A DNA stretch of 55,590 nt from Candidatus Saccharimonadota bacterium (GCA_009777795.1 WRLC01000005.1:1-55590); one strand, 5' to 3'. Positions 34,643 to 43,901 are shown, numbered from the stretch's first letter. Numbers and translations are program-made. The notes: generated by a model from the sequence alone, not told the origin.

Positions 34643-35485
34643 ATGACTATCTGGCTCGCAATTATCTACGGCGTCGTTCAAGGCCTCACCGAGTTCATCC
34701 CGGTCAGCTCGAGCGGCCACCTCGCCCTCGCCCAAAATTTCCTCGCCGGCGGCGTCGACCAACTTTTTATCGAGATGATTAACCTCGGCACCCTGCTTGC
34801 CCTCCTCATCGCCTTCCGCAAAAAACTCTGGTCCATCCTCCAAGACATCTTCATCAAGCGCAACTTCAAGCTCGCCATCAACCTCCTCATCACCGCCATC
34901 CCCGCCGCCATCCTCGGCCTCACCCTCAGCGATTTCATCGCCGAAACCCACTTCTTCGGCGCCACCGTTGTGGTCGCCCTCGCCATGATGCTCGTCGGCT
35001 TGATTATGATCTTTCTCAACCCCATCATCGCCCGTCTGAACGCCCGGCACTTCCAAATTACCTCTGTTGCGAATGTCCGGACACTCAAAATCAACAACCT
35101 CCGCAAAAAACAAGCTCTTGTCATCGGCCTCTCCCAATCCGTCGCCCTCATCCCCGGCGTTTCCCGCTCTGGCGCCACCATCATCACCGGTCGCCTGCTC
35201 GGTCTCGACTCCCGCGACGCCGCCGAATACTCCTTCCTCGCCAGCATCCCGCTTTTTTGTGGTGTCGTTGCCAAAGGCTTCCTCTCCAGCAGCGATCGCG
35301 CCTACTGGAGCGCCAACTTCTGGCCCCTCGTCATCGGCAACCTCGCCGCCTTCGTCGTCGGCATCATCGCCATTCGCTTCCTCCTCGCCTACCTCAAACG
35401 CCAAAACTCCCTCCGCCTCTTCGGCATCTATCGCGTCGCCCTCGCGTCTAGTGTCCTAATATTTCTATTATTAACCCAACTATAA
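34643..35485 (+). CDS. uppP: Undecaprenyl-diphosphatase UppP (BacA)
   Basis: A 280-residue integral membrane phosphatase. GVVQGLTEFIPVSSSGHLAL near the N-terminus and GVSRSGATIITGRLLGL (about residue 170) are the two catalytic blocks, with the E(x)3E-like and PGxSRSG motifs. It recycles undecaprenyl diphosphate for peptidoglycan and other envelope polymers. The family length is 260-290. It converges on and overlaps the ZIP transporter gene by 38 bp. Confidence 0.96.
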   Translation: MTIWLAIIYGVVQGLTEFIPVSSSGHLALAQNFLAGGVDQLFIEMINLGTLLALLIAFRKKLWSILQDIFIKRNFKLAINLLITAIPAAILGLTLSDFIAETHFFGATVVVALAMMLVGLIMIFLNPIIARLNARHFQITSVANVRTLKINNLRKKQALVIGLSQSVALIPGVSRSGATIITGRLLGLDSRDAAEYSFLASIPLFCGVVAKGFLSSSDRAYWSANFWPLVIGNLAAFVVGIIAIRFLLAYLKRQNSLRLFGIYRVALASSVLIFLLLTQL

Positions 35486-36155
35486 TCAGCCCGCCAAACA
35501 TAAAGCCCGTTTTGGCCCAAATCGCCTTCCGGCTGCCCGCATGGTGGATGTCCAGCAGAACATGAAACGCCACATACAAGAAAAACCCGCTCGCCAGCCC
35601 CAGCAACCACGACGTCGAAATCGCGTTCTGCTCGCCGAATGCAAAAAACAGCCCCGCCGCAACCACCATACAAGCCGCACTTAAAGCATTAAACAGCAGC
35701 GTCCGCTTCCGGCTCACCCCATGGTGCAGCAGCAGCCCAAAGTCGCCCACCTCATGCGGCACCTCATGCGCCACCACCGTTAACGTCATCAAAACGCCCG
35801 TCGGCACCGAAATCAAAAACCCCGCCGCAATCACCGCCCCGTCAATAATATTATGTATAAAATCCGAAATCACAATCAGTGGCGCCATACGCTTCTCTTT
35901 GCTGGTGTGATTCAAAATCAGCTCCAGCAGGAAAAAGACCAAAATCCCCGCCAAAACAAGCAGAAACGGCTCATGCCCCTCCTCGTGGCCGATGTGCGGC
36001 AACAGGTCGAACGCCACCGTCGCCAAAAGCGCCCCCGCCGCAAAGGCCGCCGCATAACCCGCCAACTTCTCCGCATTTTTCTGCGCCACCAATATAATAC
36101 CACCCACCAACGACAACACCCCCGCTATTACCGCACACAGTATAACCATTATCAT
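35448..36155 (-). CDS. ZIP-family metal transporter
   Basis: 235 residues, about seven to eight helices. Helix 4 carries TVVAHEVPHEVGDFGLLLHHG, the His/Glu metal-binding motif of ZIP carriers, and helix 5 NALSAACMVVAAGLFFAFGEQ follows. A His-containing loop (HIGHEEGHEP) lies between helices 2 and 3. Likely uptake of zinc, iron or manganese. TATAAT 7 nt before the ATG at 36155; an in-frame ATG at 36149 is an alternative. Confidence 0.88.
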   Translation of the reverse strand: MIMVILCAVIAGVLSLVGGIILVAQKNAEKLAGYAAAFAAGALLATVAFDLLPHIGHEEGHEPFLLVLAGILVFFLLELILNHTSKEKRMAPLIVISDFIHNIIDGAVIAAGFLISVPTGVLMTLTVVAHEVPHEVGDFGLLLHHGVSRKRTLLFNALSAACMVVAAGLFFAFGEQNAISTSWLLGLASGFFLYVAFHVLLDIHHAGSRKAIWAKTGFMFGGLIIVGLIIEILGH

Positions 36156-36162
36156 GTATATT

Positions 36163-36168
36163 ATTATA
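36163..36168 (-). promoter_or_regulatory. -10 box of the ZIP transporter gene
   Basis: TATAAT on the minus strand, 7 nt before the ATG at 36155. Confidence 0.55.
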
Positions 36169-36225
36169 TCAAACTCTTAGGGAAAGAGCAGGTTTTGCTT
36201 GCCCTTTAGGGTCGGCTTTGCCGAC

Positions 36226-36257
36226 AAAACCGCTGAGAAAACCATAGGTTGTCTCAG
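36226..36257 (-). terminator. Candidate terminator after tRNA-CAT
   Basis: On the minus strand, CTGAGA-AACC pairs with GGTT-TCTCAG (36257-36233), followed by CGG and TTTT. It starts 8 nt after the tRNA CCA. The U-run is short, so termination may be partial or act mainly in tRNA 3' processing. Confidence 0.45.
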
Positions 36258-36264
36258 GCCCGTC

Positions 36265-36340
36265 TGGTGGGGGCGGTTGGAATCGAACCAACGACCAACT
36301 GGTTATGAGCCGGCTGCTCTAACCCCTGAGCTACGCCCCC
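36265..36340 (-). tRNA. tRNA with CAT anticodon (Ile2-like or elongator Met)
   Basis: 76 nt with encoded CCA (36265-36267). Acceptor GGGGGCG/CGCCCCC, D arm GCTC...GAGC, anticodon loop CTCATAA, T arm GTTGG-TTCGATT-CCAAC. The anticodon stem GCCGG/CCAGT has one C-A mismatch and a G-T pair. D loop and variable-loop sequence (TTGGTCG) resemble tRNA-Ile2, whose C34 is converted to lysidine by TilS, more than elongator tRNA-Met. It lacks the initiator's three G-C pairs in the anticodon stem. Confidence 0.88.
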
Positions 36341-36404
36341 ACTCTTTTATCTTACCACAAAAGCACCCTAGTAGAAAATGCTTGTGTTTTACGCCAGAAC
36401 CCTA

Positions 36405-36410
36405 TATAAT
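36405..36410 (+). promoter_or_regulatory. Promoter of the pilMNO-pilB operon
   Basis: TATAAT 8 nt before the ATG at 36419, with TTGTGT (36382-36387) 17 bp upstream as a possible -35. Confidence 0.6.
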
Positions 36411-36418
36411 ATATTTAT

Positions 36419-37600
36419 ATGAGTTTAATCAACGGGTTGGGCGAATTTTTCGCAATCGACATCGGTACTAACAGCCTTCGCGTTGTCCAACTTACCGGTA
36501 GTCGCAATGCCGGTTGGACGCTGCAGCATTTCGGCTACGTTCCCATCGCCGAGGGCCTCGTCCAAGACGATTCCAACGCCGGGCGCCAAGCCTTCATGTC
36601 CACTGTCAAAATGCTTGTCGACCAATCCGGCATCACCACCAAAAACTGCGTCATCGGCCTGCCTAGCAACAAGGCTTTTACCTCGGTCATCAAAGTTCCT
36701 ACCCAAGACGAAGCCGACCTCAAAAAAACCATGATGTACCAAATGGACAGCCTCATCCCCACCGCCCTCTCCGATGCCGAAATCGACTGGAAGGACCTCG
36801 GCCCTATCCCCAGCGACCCCGAGAACACCAACATCCTGCTCTCTAGCACCCCTAGTGCCTTCGCCGAAAGCCGCCTTGACCTCTTCGAAGACGCCGGCTT
36901 CAACGTCTACGCCGCCGAGCCCGAAGTCATCGCCATGACCCGCGCTCTCTACCCCTTTGACGCCAGCGACGCCCGCCTGATTGTCGACTACGGCGAGGCC
37001 ACCACCGACATCGCCGTCTACTACCACGGCGCCCCCCGCCTCCTCCGCTCCGTCCCGCTCGGGCTAAGAGACCTCGTCAAGGTCGCCTCCACCTCCCTCT
37101 CGATTAAAGAAGACCAAGCCCGCCAATTCCTCCTCAAATTCGGCCTTGCCCAAGACAAGCTCGACGGCAAAATCTTTGTCGCCATCAACGCCGCTCTCGA
37201 CACCTTCATTTACGAGCTCGCCAAAGTTGTCCGCACCTTCAACACCAACTTCCCCGACGTCCCCATCGGCGGCGCCATCGTCGCCAATTACGGCGAGGCC
37301 ATCCCCCTTATGCTCGACTATATTTCCACCAAACTCAAAATGCCCGTCGACGCCGCTAACCCTTGGCGCAAAGTCGCCGTTCCGCCCGAATACCGCGACG
37401 CCCTGCGCACTGTCGCCACCGAGTTTGCCGTCGTCCTCGGCCTTGCCGAGCGCACCAATGACGTCCCTCCCTATGTCGAACCCAAGAAATGGCTTAAACT
37501 CCTCAACTTCCAAGCCCTCGGCGAAAAGGCCGCCAAAGCCAGCGAAAATATTTTGGAAGGTGCCAAAGACCCTACTTTGCCCGGCGGAGGTGCCAAATAA
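36419..37600 (+). CDS. pilM: Type IV pilus assembly ATPase-fold protein PilM
   Basis: A 393-residue actin-fold protein: FFAIDIGTNSLRVVQLTGS at the N-terminus, LIVDYGEATTDIAVYYHG at the second phosphate motif, and the PilM helix block SIKEDQARQFLLKFG. PilM is the cytoplasmic ring that binds the N-terminal tail of PilN. It leads the operon pilM-pilN-pilO-small protein-pilB. The stop overlaps the pilN start by one base. Near-leaderless start. Confidence 0.92.
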   Translation: MSLINGLGEFFAIDIGTNSLRVVQLTGSRNAGWTLQHFGYVPIAEGLVQDDSNAGRQAFMSTVKMLVDQSGITTKNCVIGLPSNKAFTSVIKVPTQDEADLKKTMMYQMDSLIPTALSDAEIDWKDLGPIPSDPENTNILLSSTPSAFAESRLDLFEDAGFNVYAAEPEVIAMTRALYPFDASDARLIVDYGEATTDIAVYYHGAPRLLRSVPLGLRDLVKVASTSLSIKEDQARQFLLKFGLAQDKLDGKIFVAINAALDTFIYELAKVVRTFNTNFPDVPIGGAIVANYGEAIPLMLDYISTKLKMPVDAANPWRKVAVPPEYRDALRTVATEFAVVLGLAERTNDVPPYVEPKKWLKLLNFQALGEKAAKASENILEGAKDPTLPGGGAK

Positions 37601-38571
37601 TGTTTGAAATCAACCTCGTCCCCCAAATCAAGCGCGACGCCCTCAAAACCCAAAAAATCAGAAACCTCGTCATCGCCAGCTGTATTCTAATCGGCACCGT
37701 CTGCGGTGTCCTCCTCGCCATCTTCGGCACTACTTACGGCGTCCAGCGCGCTATCACCACCGCCCGCACTGCCCAAATCGAGGAGAACTACGAAGCCCTC
37801 ATCCACATGGGCGACGACCTCTACGATCTGCGCTATTATCTCACACTCCAAAACCAACTCGCCGAGCTGGGTGAAATCGGCGAGCAGAAAACTCTTTTCT
37901 CGCGCGTTCTCGGTATTGTCTCCGATGTCGTCCCTCGCCACCCGATAACCGGCGAACCGACCATCCAATTTACCGAGCTTAATTACAACGCCACCAGCTT
38001 CCGCGTCTCTTTCGACGCCCAAAGCATCTTTGGTTTTGAGGCCCTCCATGCCCTTGAAGCGACTCTCGCCCGACTTTACTACGACTATGGCGTCTACCGC
38101 AACGGCAACACCAACGAAGAGCTACTCCCCTGTAGCGCCGACGACACCGCAAACTGTTTCCTACGCGAAGAGCTCGACACCGAACCGAACAGCCCAACCC
38201 GCGGCATCATTTACGGCGTCGTCCTCGCTCAAAACGGCAGCGAGCTCCGCGTCTACCGCAACGGCGACCGCAACGAAGCCGGCTTCTACTTCGACTCCGC
38301 CTGCCTCGGCGCCGATGGAATGACCAGCAACTGCAAACTTATCCTCGGCGAGCCTGACACCGACGAGCCACCTAGCTATGAAATTAATACCGGCGGCACG
38401 CCAACCCTCCGCTTCAAAATGTCCTTCGAAATTGACCCGCCTGCCCTCAACATCCAAAGCCGCCATGTCCGCGTCCTCGGCATCGTCCGCCAAGACGTCA
38501 CCGACTCCTTCCTCCAGATTAACAACGGCTGGTTTGCCGCCGCCCCAACTAACCCCGAGGAGGACCTCTAA
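37600..38571 (+). CDS. pilN: Type IV pilus assembly protein PilN
   Basis: 323 residues. The start MFEINLVPQIKRDALK is the conserved PilN INLLP-type PilM-binding tail. One helix (VIASCILIGTVCGVLLAIFG), a coiled coil (TARTAQIEENYEALIHMGDDLYDL), then a periplasmic ferredoxin-like region that is longer than usual (typical PilN about 200 residues) through an insertion with several cysteines (CSADDTANCFLRE, DSACLGADGMTSNC). One-base overlaps on both sides indicate translational coupling. Confidence 0.85.
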   Translation: MFEINLVPQIKRDALKTQKIRNLVIASCILIGTVCGVLLAIFGTTYGVQRAITTARTAQIEENYEALIHMGDDLYDLRYYLTLQNQLAELGEIGEQKTLFSRVLGIVSDVVPRHPITGEPTIQFTELNYNATSFRVSFDAQSIFGFEALHALEATLARLYYDYGVYRNGNTNEELLPCSADDTANCFLREELDTEPNSPTRGIIYGVVLAQNGSELRVYRNGDRNEAGFYFDSACLGADGMTSNCKLILGEPDTDEPPSYEINTGGTPTLRFKMSFEIDPPALNIQSRHVRVLGIVRQDVTDSFLQINNGWFAAAPTNPEEDL

Positions 38572-39344
38572 TGGCACGCAAAGGTCTCCAATCTAGCAAG
38601 CGAACATTCATCGACAAGGCCAATTACCTGATGTTCCTCTCCATCGCCCTCGCTTCTGCGCTGGTCGCCATCACTGCTGTTTCTCTTGACTATCTCTCAA
38701 AAATGATTACTTTCCAAAGCGAGGTCAACGCCCAAAAACAAGCCACTCTTGACATCACCGAAGCTAACCTCCGCAACTTTGAAGTCGTCATGGCCGAAAT
38801 CAACGACCTCCGCGAAAACCAAAATCTAATCGCCGCCGCCAAAAACCAAGAGTATCGCGATGAGCCACTCCGCGTCGTTGCTAACGCCCTGCCGGCCTCG
38901 CAAAACTTAGCTGCCTTCGGCGCTAGCGTTGCTAACCTCATCATCACCCGCGTCGGCGATAACGAAGCCGTCACTCAAGGCATCTCCGTCGGCCGCGATT
39001 CCACCGTCCTACCCCAAGTCGAGACCAGCGCTCATACCATGAACATGGCCTTTCAAGTCATCGGCGGCCTCGGTTGCGAAGGCCAAGCTACCGCCTGCGA
39101 CCAGCCAGTCGGCATCTCCCAGATTCTAAGCAATCTTGAGAAATCCATCCGCTTAATCGAGGTCAACGCCGCCACCTTTGTTTTCCGCTCGCCGACTCTC
39201 ATCGAGCTTTCCATCCAAGCTAACGGCTTCTATACCGCCCCAACTACTGTCAATAAAACCTCCCGCACCCTGACCGCCTCCTCTGTCTTAAACCGCCGGA
39301 CAACCGGTTCCAGTACTAGCCCTAGCTCGGGAGTCTCCCCATGA
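38571..39344 (+). CDS. pilO: Type IV pilus assembly protein PilO
   Basis: 257 residues: short cytoplasmic start with SSKRTFIDK, one helix (LMFLSIALASALVAITAVSLD), a coiled coil (EVNAQKQATLDITEANLRNF) and a periplasmic domain. Sequence conservation is low. The assignment rests on topology and position after pilN. PilN and PilO form the heterodimer linking PilM to the outer parts of the machine. A Ser/Thr-rich C-terminal tail is present. ATGA overlap with the next gene. Confidence 0.78.
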   Translation: MARKGLQSSKRTFIDKANYLMFLSIALASALVAITAVSLDYLSKMITFQSEVNAQKQATLDITEANLRNFEVVMAEINDLRENQNLIAAAKNQEYRDEPLRVVANALPASQNLAAFGASVANLIITRVGDNEAVTQGISVGRDSTVLPQVETSAHTMNMAFQVIGGLGCEGQATACDQPVGISQILSNLEKSIRLIEVNAATFVFRSPTLIELSIQANGFYTAPTTVNKTSRTLTASSVLNRRTTGSSTSPSSGVSP

Positions 39345-39676
39345 AAAAGACTGACATCATCGTTTGCTTTGCTCTGGCGATTCTCTCGGCCATTTTCGCT
39401 GTCATCATCACCCGCGCCGTTTTCGGTGATCCGGAAAATGCCACCGCCAATATCGAAGAGATTGACGCCATTTCTGACATTGTCATCCACCCCGATCCGC
39501 TGATCTTCAATCGCTTCGCTATCGATCCAACCGTCGAGGTCTGTATTGGTGATGTCGAGCAAGGCGCTGAAATCTCCCAAGACGATTGCTATAGCCAGTT
39601 CGAAGTCGTTGACCCAAATTGCGACCCCGAGCTTAATCCCTTCTGCGTCCTGCCCGAAGATGACGAGGAAGACTAA
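39341..39676 (+). CDS. Small membrane protein in the pilus operon
   Basis: 111 residues, not recognised by family. One N-terminal helix (DIIVCFALAILSAIFAVIIT), then a short acidic extracytoplasmic tail with four cysteines and ending PEDDEED. It occupies the place of pilP but lacks PilP's lipobox and beta domain; there is no outer membrane to serve. It is translationally coupled to both neighbours, pointing to a pilus-machine accessory role (inference). Confidence 0.7.
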   Translation: MKKTDIIVCFALAILSAIFAVIITRAVFGDPENATANIEEIDAISDIVIHPDPLIFNRFAIDPTVEVCIGDVEQGAEISQDDCYSQFEVVDPNCDPELNPFCVLPEDDEED

Positions 39677-41421
39677 TGAACTTTGATGCCGACACGCAGG
39701 CGAAAATCGCTAAGCTAATCATTGACAACGGCCTAGTCGACGCCCTTCGCGTCCGCATCCTGCCGCCCGAAAAACAGACTCCCCAATCTTGGCTCGAAGA
39801 CGGCCTGATTAGCAAACAAATCCTCGCTCACGCCGTCGCCCAGCAATTCAATATCCCCTTCGCCTACATCGACGGCGCCCTCATCGGCAGCGAAGTCCTT
39901 CACCTCGTCTCCGAAGAAACCGCCATCAAAATGCGCGCCGTTCCCCTTGCCGAACGCGACGGCAAAGTATATATAGCCCTTGAAAACGCCACCGACACCC
40001 AAAAAATCGACTACCTCTCCAACATGCTCCATAAGCCCCTCGTCGCCGTCATGGCCAGCCCCGACGCTATCAACGACATCCTCGAACAATACAAAACCGA
40101 CCTCTCCGCCGTCGATAGCGCCGTCGAAGCCAACAAACAAATGGACGACGAAGCCGTCAGCGAAGTCAAAACCATCGTCCAAGATAGCCCCATCGCCAAA
40201 GCCCTCGTTTCACTCCTCGAGTATTCCGTCAAAGCCCGGGCGTCTGATATCCACGTCGAGCCCGAAGAAACCCGCCTCCTCGTCCGCTGCCGCATCGACG
40301 GCGTCCTCCGCGAAGTCATGAATCTGCCCAAAACCATCGAAGGCCAGCTCGTCGCCCGCATCAAAATCCTCGCCGGTCTCAAAATCGACGAAAAACGCGC
40401 CCCCCAAGACGGCCAATTTTCCGTCAAAATCGGCGAGTCGCCCGTTGACCTGCGTATCGCCACCAGCCCCGTTGTTTGGGGCGAGCAAGTCGTCATCCGT
40501 ATTTTGAAAAAAGAATCCGGCCAAATCGGCATCGAAAAAATGGGCATCGTCGGCCGCTCGCTCCGTACCATCCGCCGCGGCATCGCCCAGCCCAACGGCA
40601 TGGTCATCACCTCCGGTCCGACCGGCTCCGGTAAGTCGACCACCCTCTATTCCCTCGTCCAAGAAATCAAATCGCCCGGCATCAACATTGTCACCCTCGA
40701 AGACCCGGTCGAGTACAAAATCGCTGGCGTCAACCAAATCCAGGTCAACATCCCCGCCGGCCTCACTTTCGCCAACGGTCTGCGCAGCATCCTCCGCCAA
40801 GACCCCGACGTCGTCATGGTCGGTGAGATTCGCGACACCGAAACCGCCCAGCTCGCCGTCCAAGCCGCCCTCACCGGCCACTTGGTTTTCAGCACCCTTC
40901 ACACCAACTCCGCCTCCGGTATCTTGCCCCGCCTCCTCGACATGGGCATTGAGCCCTTCCTCATCGCCTCTACCCTTAATACCATCATCGGCCAGCGCCT
41001 CTGTCGCCGCATCGCCCCCAACGCCGAAGACACCCCTGCCACCGAAATCGAGGCCGGCGAAATCCAAAAGACCGTCGGCTGGCTCCTCCCCGACTCGGCC
41101 GAAGACGTCAAAAAAGTCGGCGAAGACCTCGGCTACGAAAACCTCCCCCTCTCCACCGCCAAATCCTTCACCCTCCGCCGCGGCCAAGATACCGAAGACA
41201 CCCCCGACGGCTACCGCGGCCGCATCGGCGTTTTTGAAGCCCTCGAAATCGACCCCGACGTCCAAAAACTCGTCGTCGCCCGCGCCACCGCCGCCGACGT
41301 CCAAAAAATGGCCATCGCCAAAGGCATGGTCACCCTCCGCCAAGACGGCATGTTCAAAGCCCTCAAAGGCCTCACCACCGTCCAAGAGGTCAACCGCGTC
41401 ACCTCCGACCAATCCATGTAG
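39676..41421 (+). CDS. pilB: Type IV pilus extension ATPase PilB
   Basis: 581 residues: N-terminal MshEN-type domains (LAHAVAQQFNIPFAYIDG; IDYLSNMLHKPLVAVMA), then the motor with SVKARASDIHVEPEETR, Walker A SGPTGSGKSTTLYSLVQE (about residue 316), Asp box TLEDPVEY, Walker B LRQDPDVVMVGEIRDTETA, and His box GHLVFSTLHTNSA. GEIRDxET marks PilB/GspE against PilT. The usual four-Cys zinc module is not evident, and that region (about residues 440-510) has been replaced by an acidic linker. It drives pilus extension. It closes the operon just before the two-domain FISUMP gene. Confidence 0.95.
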   Translation: MNFDADTQAKIAKLIIDNGLVDALRVRILPPEKQTPQSWLEDGLISKQILAHAVAQQFNIPFAYIDGALIGSEVLHLVSEETAIKMRAVPLAERDGKVYIALENATDTQKIDYLSNMLHKPLVAVMASPDAINDILEQYKTDLSAVDSAVEANKQMDDEAVSEVKTIVQDSPIAKALVSLLEYSVKARASDIHVEPEETRLLVRCRIDGVLREVMNLPKTIEGQLVARIKILAGLKIDEKRAPQDGQFSVKIGESPVDLRIATSPVVWGEQVVIRILKKESGQIGIEKMGIVGRSLRTIRRGIAQPNGMVITSGPTGSGKSTTLYSLVQEIKSPGINIVTLEDPVEYKIAGVNQIQVNIPAGLTFANGLRSILRQDPDVVMVGEIRDTETAQLAVQAALTGHLVFSTLHTNSASGILPRLLDMGIEPFLIASTLNTIIGQRLCRRIAPNAEDTPATEIEAGEIQKTVGWLLPDSAEDVKKVGEDLGYENLPLSTAKSFTLRRGQDTEDTPDGYRGRIGVFEALEIDPDVQKLVVARATAADVQKMAIAKGMVTLRQDGMFKALKGLTTVQEVNRVTSDQSM

Positions 41422-41424
41422 TCC

Positions 41425-41453
41425 TTGCATCCTCAAAGCGCCTATGCTAATAT
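41425..41453 (+). promoter_or_regulatory. Promoter of the two-domain FISUMP gene
   Basis: TTGCAT (41425-41430) and TAATAT (41448-41453) with a 17-bp spacer; an overlapping TATAAT at 41451-41456 is an alternative. AAGGATAAGGG (41466-41475 region) then serves as Shine-Dalgarno for the ATG at 41484. Confidence 0.55.
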
Positions 41454-41483
41454 AATATATATAGTAAGGATAAGGGCCAAAGC

Positions 41484-43792
41484 ATGACAAGCATCAAAAC
41501 GCAAAAGGTTATGGGGGGGGGCATTCGATGCTTGATTTCCACCCTCTCGCCCTCACCCGCCGAATAGCCACCGCCACTCTAGCCATCGCGACTTTCGCCA
41601 TTTTCTCCGCCCTCATCACCAACTCCTTCCAAAAGTCCTATGCCGACGACAGCCAGTTCGGCGCCTTCACCTACACCGGCGACCTCTCCTTTACCATCAG
41701 CGACGACTCCCCCTGCGTCAACTATGATACCGTGAGTAGCGAACTCCGCCTCGCCGTCCGCAATGGCTCGATTGCCGCCGACTGCCTCACCGCCACCATC
41801 AGCACCGATAACATCTTCGGCTACACCCTCTCCATCGTCGGCCCGTCCAGTGGCGAGCTCGAATCGTCCGACAGCCGCGTCATCCAGTCCACCACTGGCA
41901 CCATGGAATCTCCCGCCGTCTTCGCCACCCAAACCAGCGGCGGCGCTTGGGGCTTCGCCATTCCCAACGGCCAAATCCAAGGCTTCGACTTCGACTTTGA
42001 CTTCAGCTACCAAACCCTCGGCTCCACCAACACCACCAACACCGCCCGCTACGCCGCCGTCCCCACTATCCCCACTGCCTTCACCCAAACCACCACCGCC
42101 ACCACCACGCCCGACGCCTATAATATCTACTTCGCCGTTGCCGCCGGCTCCCTTCTCACCAGCGGCGAATACAGCGGCCAAATCACCATCTCTGCCGCCG
42201 CCAACCTGCCCATCGCCCGCACCGGCGACTTCATCCAATCCGTCGCCCTCTCCAACTGCCCCGCCACCCGCACCCGCGTCGCCGACGCCCGCGACGGCAA
42301 CACCTACTGGATCCGCCTCATCGGCGACCTCTGCTGGATGGAAACCAACCTCGCCTATGCCGGCGGCGGCAGCAACCTCTACGGCGACGCCATCTTCCTC
42401 ACCCAAGGCCGCTCCAACACCCCAACCGCACCCCTCTTCGACATCCCGCCCGGCGCCAACCCCACTGCCGCCACTACCGACCCCTCCCTCAGCACCGACG
42501 GCGGCGCCACCAACCCCCAATACGGCTACCTCTATAATTGGTGTGCTGCTATGGGCAACCAACCTGACGCTTGCCAGACTAGCACTGCCGCTCAACCCGA
42601 CCCAAACATCAGCGTCTGCCCCGCTGGCTGGCGACTCCCTACCGGCGACCCCACCACCGGTGAGTTCACTACCCTAGTTGACCAACTCGGCTGGACTTCC
42701 GGCGCCCCAACGCCACTCCTCACCAACGGCCTCTATATGTATGCCGGCTACTTCTGGAATGGCTCTTTCAACGATCAGGGGTCCAGCGGCAGCTATTGGT
42801 CTTCTACAGTCACCAATGCCGCCAATGCTTTCTATCTCACCTTCGTTACCGGCGGTGTCAACCCGGCGGGCAGCAACAGTAAGGGCTACGGCCTCTCCGT
42901 TCGTTGCGTCAGCGATGCCGCCGAACCAGCCGAACCACTGCCTTCACCCGCCCCTGCCCCAACCGGCGCCGACATCCAACGCATCACCCTCGACGGCACC
43001 CTCGGCAACTACTCCTGCCCCACTACCCGCACCCGAGTCCGCGATGCCCGTGACGGCTCGACCTATTGGGTCCGCCGCATCAACGGCACCCAAGCTGGCG
43101 GCGGCGACCTTTGCTGGATGGAAACCAACTTAGCCTATGCCGGTGGCGGCACCAACACCTACGGCGATGCTATCCCCGCCATGACCCTCGGCAACTCCCA
43201 CACCACCTCCACCCAAGCTTGCTATGGCAATAACCCCGCCGTGGTAGCTAACCCCACCACAAGGTGCTACTGGAACCCAACCGGCTCCAACCGCACCACC
43301 GGCACGACCGACCCTAGCACCTCGACCAACGGCGGCGCTACCAATCCTCAATACGGCTACTTCTACAACTGGTGCACCGCCATGAACCTACAAGCCGCCG
43401 CCTGCCAATCCTCCACCGCCACCCAACCCAATCAGTCCGTTAATGGCGGCACTGGCGCAGGCGCAACCGGCTCAACCCTCTACAACATCTGCCCCTCCGG
43501 CTGGAGGCTTCCTACCGGCAACACAGGCGGCGAATTCACCTTGCTTAATAACGCCATCAACTCCGGCTCCCTCACCACCCCAGCCGGCCTCTTAGCCAAC
43601 GGCCTCTATATGTATGCCGGCTACTTCGCCGATGGCGCGTTCAGTAATCAGGGCTCATTCGGCTACTCTTGGTCTTCTACTGTTGACAGTGCCACCAATG
43701 CATTTAGACTTTACTTCGGCAGCACATTTGTCGATCCCGCTTACGCGGTCAGCAAAGGTCGCGGCGTCCCCCTCCGCTGCGTCGCCCCTTAG
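41484..43792 (+). CDS. Two-domain FISUMP surface protein behind a G9 tract (phase-variable candidate)
   Basis: The Shine-Dalgarno-served ATG at 41484 reads MTSIKTQKVMGGG through nine G and, in the present frame, stops at 41565 after 27 codons. With 10 G it would read on as HSMLDFHPLA into a signal peptide and give a 769-residue protein. Unlike the locus at 3.9 kb, there is an internal ATG at 41528 that can start a 754-residue protein with intact signal peptide; the G tract, 6 nt before it, could act as a Shine-Dalgarno. The protein has a beta-rich region, then FISUMP domain 1 (SNCPATRTRVADARD to LSVRCVSDA), a Pro-rich linker, and domain 2 ending PLRCVAP. Likely exported surface protein. Confidence 0.8.
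41513..41521 (+). repeat. G9 homopolymer, candidate phase switch
   Basis: Nine G after codon 10 of the upstream start; one more G would join it to the signal peptide frame. The flanks (TATG before, CATTC and ATGC after) are the same as at 55537-55545. Confidence 0.8.
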
Positions 43793-43821
43793 CCCTAACG
43801 CCTTGCTACCCCCAACACAAA

Positions 43822-43860
43822 AAACTACGAGCGGCATCTATCCAGTTCCGCTCGTAGTTT
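43822..43860. terminator. Bidirectional intrinsic terminator
   Basis: A perfect 13-bp stem, AAACTACGAGCGG (43822-43834) with CCGCTCGTAGTTT (43848-43860), 13-nt loop, A-rich on one side and T-rich on the other. It separates the convergent FISUMP gene and recJ. It is the clearest terminator in the window. Confidence 0.85.
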
Positions 43861-43901
43861 ATACCACCATTATAACATGGCACATCTTCACCAAAAAGTG
43901 C

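Noticed and set aside
36210-36230. GTCGGC-TTT-GCCGAC hairpin as a terminator of the ZIP gene.
   Set aside because: It is upstream of the ZIP gene start on that strand and has no T-run in the needed direction.
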